From assembly GCA_963844315.1 (NCBI GenBank), contig CAWJOC010000028.1, positions 62,001 through 126,000 of the forward strand: a stretch of DNA of 64,000 bases. Direction: 5' to 3'. The notes under the pieces are model-generated. The model was not told where the DNA came from, ran no database searches, and worked only from the letters and a program-made list of their open reading frames with translations. Position 1 is the stretch's first letter. Each line of letters opens with the position of its first letter. Positions 1 to 9,413 of this stretch are shown here, one piece after another. Made by a program: the position numbers and the translations under genes. This DNA is from CAWAVN01 sp963844315 (GTDB lineage Bacteria > Planctomycetota > Planctomycetia > Planctomycetales > Planctomycetaceae).

Positions 1-382
1 ATAATCCGCATGCTCCATCGCGGCCTGCTCCAGCAATCCGCGCGGTCGCGAGTTGCCCGGACGCGAGAAACATTCGAGCAAACATCAGGCGCGGCGGCGG
101 AAGGCTCGGATGCTCAGCCGCCGCGCTCTCAAGTTGCTTCAAGACCTCGTCGTACTTGCCGTTTCTGAAGGTGGCAATCGCCTGCCGCAAAGGCGCGTGC
201 GCGGCCACTTCGGCTCCTGGCTCTGTCCGGATGGGGCCAATCAGCGAGCCGATGGAGAGGTTCGTTGGCTCGACCGAGACGGAAGATGTAATCAGCCCCG
301 CCTGAGAGGTTGCGGCCAAGCCCAAAACTCCCGCTGCCAGAGCAAGAACTCTCAATGCCATTCGCAGTTGTTTGACGTTCAT
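1..382 (-). CDS. Secreted TPR-like protein, N-terminal part (cut by window edge)
   Basis: The gene starts at the ATG ending at 382 and runs off the left edge. Residues 1-28 form a signal peptide with a basic start and an Ala/Leu/Val-rich core ending in SQA. A linker of about 40 residues follows, then a helical stretch (LRQAIATFRNGKYDEVLKQL) that resembles a tetratricopeptide helix pair. Near base 45 the frame slips: the present frame reads ATARIAGAGRDGA, whereas adding one base gives ATARGLLEQAAMEHA, a normal TPR helix. The role is probably an extracytoplasmic TPR protein; no specific function can be assigned. It is the first gene of a minus-strand run. Confidence 0.6.
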   Translation of the reverse strand, partial: MNVKQLRMALRVLALAAGVLGLAATSQAGLITSSVSVEPTNLSIGSLIGPIRTEPGAEVAAHAPLRQAIATFRNGKYDEVLKQLESAAAEHPSLPPPRLMFARMFLASGQLATARIAGAGRDGACGL

Positions 383-429
383 GGTTAGATTTTCCTTTAG
401 ATTAATCATGCCTTTGGCCCGCGGTAAAA

Positions 430-546
430 ATTAACCCAACACGCCGTCCGGCGCACGGACTGATGTCCGGAGGGTGCTGGTCCGGCCGGTGGACCCAGGG
501 GGTATCCCGTGCTACCAGGCGTTGTCTCACCGGCTGGGTGAACTTG
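430..546. repeat. Palindromic dispersed repeat, copy 1
   Basis: This stretch shares the order of blocks with 850-951: a GAGGGTGCTGG block, a CCGGCCGGTG arm (482-491), a CCAGGCGTTGTCTCACCGG block and a GC-rich inverted arm. It is more degenerate than the second copy. Together with the small gene between them, the two copies separate the left-edge gene from the kinase/WD40 gene. It looks like a REP or small non-autonomous element. Confidence 0.6.
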
Positions 547-595
547 TTTTCCATAACAAGATTGGGTTCGTCGTTTCGGCTGAATGAAACGCTGG

Positions 596-742
596 TCATG
601 GTGACAAGCTCTCTTTCAGGAACTGAATCATCCGCTCGAGCTTCCTGATTTCGCCAAAGTTCAGCGGATCGAACACGAGCTGCGCCGCCATAGCGAGAGT
701 GATCGCAATTGCGGTAATCCAAGTGAGTTTCTGAATGGTCAT
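596..742 (-). CDS. Small single-pass membrane protein
   Basis: This 48-residue frame has a good Shine-Dalgarno sequence (GAGGTG, 4 nt before the ATG at 742). It encodes one hydrophobic helix (ITAIAITLAMAAQLVF) followed by a charged amphipathic tail (residues 28-48, GEIRKLERMIQFLKESL). The size and layout, a membrane anchor plus a short helix, are common in small bacterial membrane proteins. The frame can be extended upstream to 790, but the SD supports the shorter start. No family is recognised. It sits between the two copies of a palindromic repeat. Confidence 0.45.
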   Translation of the reverse strand: MTIQKLTWITAIAITLAMAAQLVFDPLNFGEIRKLERMIQFLKESLSP

Positions 743-816
743 AAAGCACCTCGAAGTCATGGGATGTCTTTGCGAACGACATTCACTCAAACGGCTGCTC
801 TTTTAATACGTTTTCG

Positions 817-3800
817 TCAAGCCCTTCTATTGCCTTGTCCAAGGCGCGGGGAATAAGATGAACGCCACACGCCATCCGGGCGCACAAACCGAGCCTGGAG
901 GGTGCTGGCCGGCCGGTGAGAGGTGCTGCCAGGCGTTGTCTCACCGGCCGGTTTTGGGTTTCTGTCGCGAGGTGGATTACATGGCTGCCTCCTTCGCATT
1001 CGATTGACGTGTTTCAGATTGCGGTGGCTCGGTTGTTTGCGAGGAAGATAGGCCCGCCAGGCTTCCTTTTTGCCTTGAGGATTCAAGCCGTCACCAACGA
1101 TGGTCTGACCATCCTGCGAGATGGCTCTGGCCCAGGTGAGGTGCCAACCTTCCGGATTCGCGCCCTCTTGGGCCAGGACTTCGCCGAGGTCTCGCATGCC
1201 ATGCTTGGCATCCCATATAAAGGCGGTGGTCAGCGAATTGTCCTCCCTTCGCAGAAGACAGCCGCCCACGACAATCCTGCCATCACCGGAAACTGCGCGG
1301 GCGACACTGTGGCGTTGATCGCCGAGCTTCTCCAAAAGGGTGACACGGCCATCTTCCCAGCGGAATGCTGTTGTCCTTCCCATTCGGGGCGTCTCCGAGT
1401 CGGGATCTCGCGTCCGGCACATGCCCACGATCACATTCCCATCGTCCGACATCTCCCAAGGCCACCAGTCCGTTTCTGGATCGAATCCTGGCAGGAACTG
1501 TAGCCCTGCTTTGGTCCACATCACCGGACGAGCATCGGCCTTTTCCCCGGGTTTATCGAGCGAGAGCGTGCCCAAGTAATCTCCATTGAAAACAACGCCT
1601 AGAACCTTGTCGCCCGAGGGTGTGGTCGCAACGGCGTCGGCGTTTTGATGGTCGGGGGAAATGGGGAAAAACTCGAACTGTCCCATACGCCTCGAATAGG
1701 GCTGCCAATGCTTTCCATCCACCAAGGCGCGACCGGTGAAGAAAGTGCCATCTGGCGTCATGTCTCCGGGGAAGGATCTCCAGGGGAATACTGATTCGGT
1801 AGGTTTTTCCTCGGTCCAGACGAAAGCCTGCGAAGATTTTTTCCCAGGCGGCGGGCCATAGCCGAACAGAGTCGTACCGTCATCGCTGATTCCGATGCCC
1901 GTCGAGTTGGGATACGGTGAACACTGCTGCATCTCCAATTTCGCGCGACCAAAGGAATGCTTTCCGGCCTTCCGCATCCTCGCTTTTGCCGACGATAAAC
2001 TTCCCATTGGCGGAAACTCCCTCGGCATAACTTTTCTCGCTGCCTCCGGGCAAATCGCCAAGACCTTCAAACTCGGCATCGCTCCTAAAGGGCTGAGCTG
2101 GGGCGGTATCGTAGACAAAGGCCCCGGTTCTGCTGTTACAGACGAGCCTCTTCCCATCTTCGGAGAATTCCACTGTCTTAAAAACTTTCGACTGGGGCGC
2201 TGTCTCTCCGAGCGGTTGGCCCGTCGCCGCATGCCAGAATTTGACGATCTTGTCTTCGCCCACGACGGCAAGAGTTTGCCCATCTGGGCTGAAAGCCACA
2301 GACCTCACGGGTGCTGCGTAGGCCACGATGGAGAAGAGTTCCTCTCCGGTCTCCGGTCGCCAGAGTTTCAGGAGCCGATCTCCCGCCACGCTTGCCAGCA
2401 ACTTTCCATCCGGGCTAAAGGTGACATCGGTCGTTCCGCTCGAATGGCCTTTCAAAACTCGCGGTTCGCTGTCGGAGTGCAAATCGACAATCTGCACATC
2501 ATCGCCGGGACTCATGGCGAGCCACCGGCCATCGGGAGAGAACTTCACCTGGTCGCACTGAACTACAGGAAACAGCCTGGGCTGCCGCTTCCCCAATCGG
2601 TCGCAAACCGTCACATGGTCGCCCTCTGCGTTTTGGACAAACGCAATCCAACGGCCATCGCTCGAGATCGCGAGGCGGTGAATCGATGGGTTTTCGATTG
2701 TCCTCTGTTGAACCATTTCCAGGGAGGACAAGTCGAACACAGCCAATTGTCCCGAGCGCACCGCGGCCAGAAATCGCCCATCGGCGGAACAGACAACACG
2801 CTCCCACGGCGGATCCGCCGCCGCAAACGTTTGGAGCAACTGCCGTTGGTTAAGATCCCAGATGCCGATTTCTCGTCCGGTCAGGTACGCGCGGTGATTT
2901 GGCCCTGGGGCGAGGTCGGCAATGTAGTCATCGTGATTGAGAGACCATTTGGCCGCCGTTCGTTCGGGCGACCACACCCGCACCATGCCATCCCGGCCCC
3001 CGGAGATCAGGCTTTGGCCATCCGGAGTTTTGGCAAGAGCCAAAACTCGCCCTTCATCAGCCATCCATCGCAACGAGGGGGAAGACCCCGATTTAGCCGC
3101 TTGACCAAGCTCCGTGGGCACGGCGTGGAACTTGATGGCCCCTCCCTGATCCGCCGTGACCAGCATTTGCCCATTCTGCAGAAAGGTTAGGGCTTGGATG
3201 CCGTCGAGTTCTTCGAGGAACTTGTGAGCCTTGCCACTTTGGACGTCCGCCAGGAACACCAAGCCGCCGGTATGGCCAGTGGCCACCCATTGGCCATTCG
3301 GGGAAAAGCGAATGCACACAAACGATCCCAATGTCTGTTTGACATGGTGGAGCCGCTTCCCGGTTTTCGCGTCCCAAATCGCAAACGATTTGTCATGGCT
3401 CGCAGTCGCCAATTTCGTGCCATCGGGCGAAAGGGCCATCCGGCGGACAGCTTTCTCGTGCCCTTCGAAAATCAGATCCGGCTTGCCGGTTTTGATGTTC
3501 CACCGCTTTGAGAGATTGTCGTACCCGCAGGAATAGAGGGATTGGCCATCCCGGCTAAAGACCACATCGTTTGCGCCTTCGACATGAGCGAAAAATTCCA
3601 GAAGTCGTGAATCGGTGGATATCTCCCAGATTCGGACAAAGCCATCCGCGGAGGCCGCCGCGAGCCGTTGGCCGTCGGGCGAAAAGGCGTAGGCGTGAAT
3701 GGAATCGCTCGGCGTTTGGTAGGATTTCTGTTTCGTCCAAGTCTTGGTTTCGTAAAGACGGACTTCTCCTTCGGCGGCGGTCGTCGCCAGCCATTTTCCA

Positions 3801-5443
3801 TCCGGAGAGACTTCGACATCATCGACCCAGCCGCCTTGTTCGAGGGTGGCGATTTCGGGGCCGGTTGACTTGCTTTTGGTAGAGATGCCATTCGAACCCG
3901 CGGCAAATCTGTGTTCCCCGGCTTTGGGAATATGCCGGCTGAGAATTTCCGCCGCGCGGGGCACATCCCGCTTTGCGAGAGCGTCCGAGACGTGTTTCAT
4001 TTCCGAGGCATAAAGCAAGGTCCGCGACCATTCCTTGGCTTCTTCCGCTTCGCGGGCATTTTTTTCCGCTTTTAGCGCATGGGCCGCGGCTTCGCTCGCA
4101 TGAGTCTCCGCGGCCTGTTTCGCGGCAATGGCATCTGCCGCCGAACGGTTCGCCTTTGTCGCATAGGACAGGCTGACGAGCATCCCGACGATGGCGGTCA
4201 AAAGCACCAAGCCCACGGTCGCGAGCAGTCCCTTGTGGCGGTGCAATGTTTTTCGCAACCGGTATTGAAAAGACGGCGGGCAGGCTTCGACCGGCTCATC
4301 GTTGAGATACCGTTCCACATCCGCCGCGAAAGCGCTGGCCGATTCGTAACGGCGCTGGCGGTCTTTCTCCAAAGCCTTCATCACGATCCAGTCGAGTTCC
4401 CGCTTGAGCGCCAGACTCCACCGGCGATTGTCGAAGCCGCGGACTTTTTGCAGCGTGGACTGTCCTTCGACATCCAACGTGCTGATGCGATGGCTGGGGC
4501 GGGGCGGCTCGTCCTGGGCGCATGATCCGCCGCATCTCGTCGAAGCCTTGGGACATGAGCCACTCGCGATCAAACGGCGTCGTTCCCGTCAAAAGCTCAT
4601 ACAGCAAAACTCCCAGCGAATACACATCCCGAGCGGGTGTCGATATCCCGGGCGCTGAGCTCCGCCTGTTCCGGGCTCATGTAGGCCGGCGTGCCAATGA
4701 ACTGCAAAAGTTGCGTAAAGATGGTCGCGTCGGTGAGGCGGGCCCTCGATGGCCTTCGCGATGCCGAAATCGATCACTCGCGGCACGGGCACGCCATCGT
4801 GCAGCGTAACGAGAATGTTCGATGGCTTTATATCGCGGTGGATGATCCCCTTTTGATGCGCGTGCTGGATCGCTCCGCAAACTTTGATGAACAGGTCGAG
4901 CCGGTCTCGGGTGGAAAGGTTGTTCTGGTCGGAGAAGGTCGTGATGGCCGTGCCGGGGACCAATTCCATCACGAAGTATGGTCGTCCGGTGTCCGTGGCA
5001 CCCGCATCAAGCACCTTCGCGATGTCGGGATGGTCCATCATCGCCAGCGCCTGCCGCTCCGCCTCGAAGCGGGCGATCACGGACTTCGTGTCCATGCCGA
5101 GCTTCACAATCTTAAGCGCGACCGCCTGCGCACCGGCGCCGTTTGTTCCGCGACGTAAACTACGCCACATCCGCCTTCGCCGATCTGCTCGCGGATCTTG
5201 TAGGGACCGATGCACTCGAGTGCCACTTCCGCCGGTGACAAAAGTCCCGCCGGATCCAGTTGCGCCAGCAGGGGCTGGAAGTAACCGTCCGCCGCCTCGT
5301 TCGCCGCAAGAAGGGATTCGATTTCCGCGCAGCTCGGAGTTGCTGCCGCAGACCTTGTCTAAATAAGCATTTCGCTCCTGCCCAGAGGGCAATTCCAGGG
5401 CAGAAGTGAAGATGTCTCTCAGTTGTTCGAGATGATTCCGCAT
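817..5443 (-). CDS. Ser/Thr protein kinase with WD40 propellers and HAF-like repeats (frameshifted)
   Basis: This is a very large membrane-anchored kinase. The start ATG at 5443 has GAGGA just upstream. Residues 1-80 form a leader, then a Hanks-type kinase domain: VALKIV with the ATP lysine, catalytic loop HRDIKPSN, IDFG metal motif and the C-lobe helix YSLGVLLYELLTG. A transmembrane helix follows (LLATVGLVLLTAIVGMLVSL), a coiled-coil rich in Ala/Glu/Lys, and at least 12 WD40 repeats (FSPDGxxLA...W). The C-terminal third has HAF-like repeats (GFVSANGKFIVG-type, AFLWS). Frame breaks lie near 5330, 5150, 4755, 4645, 4530 and 1960; a joined frame restores the family sequence each time. The true stop is probably near 980, because the tail to 817 runs through a palindromic repeat. 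It probably senses signals at the envelope; the substrate is unknown. Confidence 0.75.
850..951. repeat. Palindromic dispersed repeat, copy 2
   Basis: The core is a perfect 13-bp inverted repeat, CCGGCCGGTGAGA at 909-921 and its complement at 939-951, with a 17-nt loop. The upstream GGAGGGTGCTGG block is shared with 430-546. The kinase/WD40 reading frame as drawn runs through this repeat, so its last 50 or so residues are probably not natural. Confidence 0.7.
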
Positions 5444-5825
5444 CGAGTTCCTCGGACTGTGACTAATAGTGCGGAAAACAGCCGGCGCTCCTGCCAAAAA
5501 AGTCCCGGCATTCCAAAAAAAAACTGAAAAAAGTCCCGGGGATTTCCTTGTGACCCGCCTTCCGATGGCGAAACAGCCAGCCTTGAGCGAGGGACCCATC
5601 TTAAGACGCCAAGCGAATCGTAACCACTCTTCGACGATGCGTTTCTCTGCCAACGGATTGAACACCTGGTTGTAACTCTTTAGAATCAACGATTATCAAG
5701 TGGGAGCAACTCACTTCAACCCCGAAGGCCCCGGGCGATTTGAAAGCCAGGGACGAGTTCGCTTCCACTGTCCTTCGATTTCCCATCCTCCCCTTTTCAA
5801 TCTTCCTTGAGACGATGTTGTCACA
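5444..5825. other. Divergent intergenic region
   Basis: This 382-bp region separates the kinase gene (minus strand) from the CRTAC1 selenoprotein candidate (plus strand) and must hold both promoters. I see A-rich runs near 5515-5530 but no convincing -35/-10 pair, RNA structure or conserved small gene. Confidence 0.4.
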
Positions 5826-8232
5826 ATGAGGACGTTTCGAATTCTCGGGTTCGTGTTCCTGATCCTAGCCGTCGCTTTGGGCGGTTGGTGGAAATGGGGA
5901 CGCCCACGTCCGCCCATCGACGAGCCGGTGCTCGAATTTGCCGGTCTGGACCCGGCCAAGCAGAAGGAAATCTGGGACGCCGAACATTTCACCTTCGAAA
6001 TCGAAACGCACGTCGGCAAGAAACTGATCGCTGCGCTTTGTGCGGTCGTCCGATGAGTTGGCGGCGTTTTTCCGCGAGGGTTTTGAGGGCGTTGTCCCAA
6101 AGCGAATCGAACCGGAAACCGTGAAAAAATCCGTGATCGAACAGGCCGCGTACTCGGTTGATTCGCACGGTTCGGACAGCGTGGATGTCGCGGGGATCGC
6201 CAGATTTCTTCTGGAAGCGATTGGAGACATTCACGAAATCCAGGGGGGACGGTTCCGCGTCTTGAAGATCGCCCGCGTTCCGCGGAACGATGCAGCGGAC
6301 GTTTGGCGGCTCAGCGTGCTGTTGACCATGGGCGGAAAAAGCAAGGACGCCGAACCAATCGCCTATGAAGCGCACGGCGAAATGGAGTGCCGGTTCTCGG
6401 AAGATGACGAGATTCTTGCCGGGCGGATTATTGAGTCGTGGACGGTGGATTCGGAAAGCCTCCATAAAAGCGGGGGGATCCTGATGAAAGAGGCGACCGC
6501 CGATGTCCGATTGGACAAGCTGCCGATCATCGACAACTGGACCGTGGGAAAAAGCCAGGTCCGTCAATACCGGTTCCAGACAGCGGTTGAAGATTACAAC
6601 GGCGATGGGTTTCTCGATATCGCCGTGGCCACTGCGGATGACCAGGCCCTCTATTGGAATGGAATCCGAAGGCGGGACAATACGAGGATGTGGCACAGGC
6701 GCGGGGACTTCCCACGGGGGGATTTCTCACGGAAAACCGGGCGTACCTGGCGTGCTGGATGGATTTCGACAACGACGGCGACCCCGATCTGATTCTCGGC
6801 AAGACGCTCTATCAAAATCTCGAAGGCAAATCGTTCGAACCCCTGAAGAACAATGGCGGGCTTCGCTTTGCCTACAATCCCATGGGCGCAGTGGTCGCGG
6901 ATTACGACCTCGACGGACTGCTCGACCTGTACGTGCTCTATCAACATGCTCCCAATTTGCAATTCAACAAACCGCCCTCGTGGGTCAACGATGACGAGAC
7001 CGGAGCGGTCAACGAGTTGTGGCGAAACCGAGGTGAGGGACGGTTCGTGGAAGTCGCCCGAACCGCCGGGGCCACCGGAGGAACCCGGCACACTTTCGCC
7101 GCCACTTGGCTCTTCGCCAACGACGACCATTATCCGGATTTGTACGTGGCGAACGATTTCGCCCGCAATTCGCTGTTGATTAATCGCGGGGATGGAACAT
7201 TCAAGGATGTGGCTGATGAATCCATTGTCGGGTCGTTTGCCACGAGCATGGGCGTGGCCTCCGGCGACATCACCGGCGACGGTGCGCCGGAAATCTACGT
7301 CGCCAATATGTTCTCCAAAATGGGGCGGCGAATCATTGCCCAGGTTTCCGCTGATGATTACCCCGAAGGGATTCATGAGCAGCTCCTCGGCTCCTGCGCG
7401 GGCAATCACATGTATTCCACCAAGGGCGACGTGCGGCAGTATCGCGAAATCAGCGAGCAGCTCGGCGTGAATGCCGTCGGCTGGGCTTATGCCCCGGCGA
7501 TGATCGATTACGACGGCGATGGGCTGTTGGATCTGTACGCCACGGCGGGGTTCTTGAGTTATGACCGCCAAAAGCCGGATGGCTGAACGTGTTTGTGGCG
7601 GGCTGTCGTGTCACAGCCCCTTGATCGGACCTGCAAGCTCGAGCCGCTCGGAGCGATCGACTCGGAAGCGGGGGAATTCTGGACCAATGCCTTTGAAATG
7701 CCGAGCAAGGGCGACAATCTCAGCGCATATGAAACGAACTGCGTCTACCTGAACGTGGACGGCACGGCGCTTCTTGGATGTCTCGTTTGCCTCGGCGGCG
7801 AACCTGGATTCCGATTCGCGATCGGTGATCGTGGGCGACTTCGACCGCGACCGCGCCCGGATTTGCTGGTCGCCTCCGTGGGCGGGGGACCCTTGCGGTT
7901 GTTTTTGAACCGCTTTCCCGACCAGCATCATCGCGTGGATTTGAACTTTCGGGGAGTCGAAAGCAACCTGCGCGGCCATCGGCTCGCGGGTCACTGTCGA
8001 GGCCGGCGGAAAGACGATTGTCCGCGACCTCTTTCCCGCCAATGGATTCATGGGGCAAAGTCCGGCCCGCTTGAACGTGGGCGTCGGGACGGCGGAAGAA
8101 ATCGAAAAGTTGACCATTCGTTGGCCCAACGGGAAAACGCAGGTCTTCCAGAACGTCCCGGTGGATTGTGAAATCACCCTCGATGAAGGTGCGGAAAACT
8201 ATCAGATCAACCGCAATGGTCCGCAAAATTGA
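5826..8232 (+). CDS. CRTAC1-family FG-GAP/ASPIC protein, candidate selenoprotein
   Basis: The product is a membrane-anchored or exported protein: residues 5-22 are hydrophobic (ILGFVFLILAVALGGW). A helical and beta region of about 200 residues follows, then FG-GAP/VCBS calcium-type repeats (DYNGDGFLDIAVA, DFDNDGDPDLIL, DYDLDGLLDLYV, DITGDGAPEIYV, DYDGDGLLDLYA) and an ASPIC/UnbV domain at the end (IRWPNGKTQVF). At 7584-7586 a UGA lies in frame between PDG and TCLWRAV; the frame is identical on both sides and the family sequence continues, with a hairpin 13 nt downstream. This fits selenocysteine in a Sec-Thr-Cys motif. Separate single-base breaks near 6050, 6655, 7775, 7850 and 7975 look like sequencing errors. 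The function of the family is unknown; repeats of this kind bind calcium and mediate protein contacts. Confidence 0.75.
7600..7619 (+). promoter_or_regulatory. Candidate bacterial SECIS hairpin
   Basis: Directly after the in-frame UGA (7584-7586) there are 13 nt and then the perfect hairpin GGGCTGT-CGTGTC-ACAGCCC. The loop contains GU. In the well-studied fdhF SECIS the minimal hairpin starts about 11 nt after UGA, has a similar short stem and presents GU in the apical loop for SelB. The hairpin is coding sequence, as required. No SelB-binding test is possible from sequence alone. Confidence 0.65.
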
Positions 8233-8250
8233 AATCCCAAAGCCGGGCGA

Positions 8251-9324
8251 TTAAGGCAGCGATTCGCTCGGATTGACTTCATCCAATGGATTTTGCGCGG
8301 ATTGCCTTTTGATGAGTTCGACGATTTCTTGCTGATAGCGGCGCGATTCCTCCTTTCGCCCCGACATCGCGGCGGCGCGAGCGAGACTGCCCAGAAAATC
8401 CCGCCGGTCGGCGGCATTGGGATAATAGGGCTTGAGGGCTTGGTACGCCTCCTCCGCCTTTCGCCCGAACATGAGCAAATCGGCTTCCACAATCCGGCAA
8501 GACACATCGTCCGGGGCGGTGGCTAGCGCCTTTCGGATCTCCACCAGCGCAGTTTCATGCTCGCCTTGGTCGCGAAGCGCCATGGCCAACCAACGGCGGA
8601 CGGCGGTATCTTCAGGGTTTTGGTCGAGACACCACCGCGCTTCCCTGATGGCCGCTTCGGATTGCCCCGCGAACTGCAGCGCAAAGACCAGATTCGCATG
8701 GGCAGGATAAAGGTTTGGATCGAGCTGAATGGCCTTTTGCAGCGGCTTGAGCATTTCCCCGCGTCGATTCAGCCCATCCAGAATCTCGGACAGAAAAAGC
8801 CAGGTTTCGGCTCGCTCCGGCGCAAGGTCTCTGGCCTCTTCCGCCCAGGCCAGGGCTTGGGCATAGCGATTTGTCCGGAAGTAAAGCTCGGCCAGGCTTA
8901 ACACAACGCCCAGATCGTTGGGGCCTAGCTCGTTCAATTTCAATAGCGACTCTTCCGCCAAATCATCCTGCTGGCCCACGGTGGCAATGTGCGCGATATG
9001 CCAAACCGCCTCGCGATACTCCGCCGCCTCCGGGGGAATCTTCCGCAGTTCCTCCACAGCCGACTCCGCATCAAGAGGCTTTAGCAGCTTAACCAGTTCC
9101 AACCGGGCCGCGTGGTCCTGGGGTGTTTCCGCCAGGCGGTCGCGATACCGCTGAATCAAAGCGGCGACATCATTGCCGCCGGTCTCCCTGGAATCCTCTT
9201 TCGGCGGGCCGGAGGAAAACCGCCCGCGCCCCGCAAAGAAAGCGACGACCGCGACGAGCGCCAACAAGACAACTCCAGCGGCCACGACTCGCGTGCGACG
9301 TGGCAGAAAAGGGAAACGGGACAT
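8251..9324 (-). CDS. Membrane-anchored TPR protein
   Basis: This intact frame of 357 residues starts with a basic segment and one transmembrane helix (VVAAGVVLLALVAVVAFFAG, residues 13-32). The rest is a run of tetratricopeptide helices from about residue 65 to 340, including LGVVLSLAELYFRTNRYAQA and AWAEEARDLAPERAETWLFL. It lies convergent to the candidate selenoprotein, whose stop is 18 bp away, and upstream of a second CRTAC1 protein on the same strand. TPR and CRTAC1 genes are often neighbours in planctomycetes. It probably scaffolds protein complexes on the outer face of the membrane; partners are unknown. Confidence 0.8.
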   Translation of the reverse strand: MSRFPFLPRRTRVVAAGVVLLALVAVVAFFAGRGRFSSGPPKEDSRETGGNDVAALIQRYRDRLAETPQDHAARLELVKLLKPLDAESAVEELRKIPPEAAEYREAVWHIAHIATVGQQDDLAEESLLKLNELGPNDLGVVLSLAELYFRTNRYAQALAWAEEARDLAPERAETWLFLSEILDGLNRRGEMLKPLQKAIQLDPNLYPAHANLVFALQFAGQSEAAIREARWCLDQNPEDTAVRRWLAMALRDQGEHETALVEIRKALATAPDDVSCRIVEADLLMFGRKAEEAYQALKPYYPNAADRRDFLGSLARAAAMSGRKEESRRYQQEIVELIKRQSAQNPLDEVNPSESLP

Positions 9325-9413
9325 GGGGCGTGAGCTTGGCGAACGATCAACGGGAAATCGTGCGGACGAACTTCACCTTGGAAGAGCACGATTAAGAAAT
9401 GCTTAATGACAGG

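Noticed and set aside
1895..3190. Long open frame of 431 codons on the + strand
   Set aside because: It is antisense to the WD40 kinase gene, with no domain or signal; a shadow of high-GC coding sequence.
6040..6060. TGA at 6054-6056 in the same CRTAC1 gene as a second Sec codon
   Set aside because: The frame changes here and the family sequence continues in another frame (SSDELAAFFREGF), so this is an indel, not recoding.
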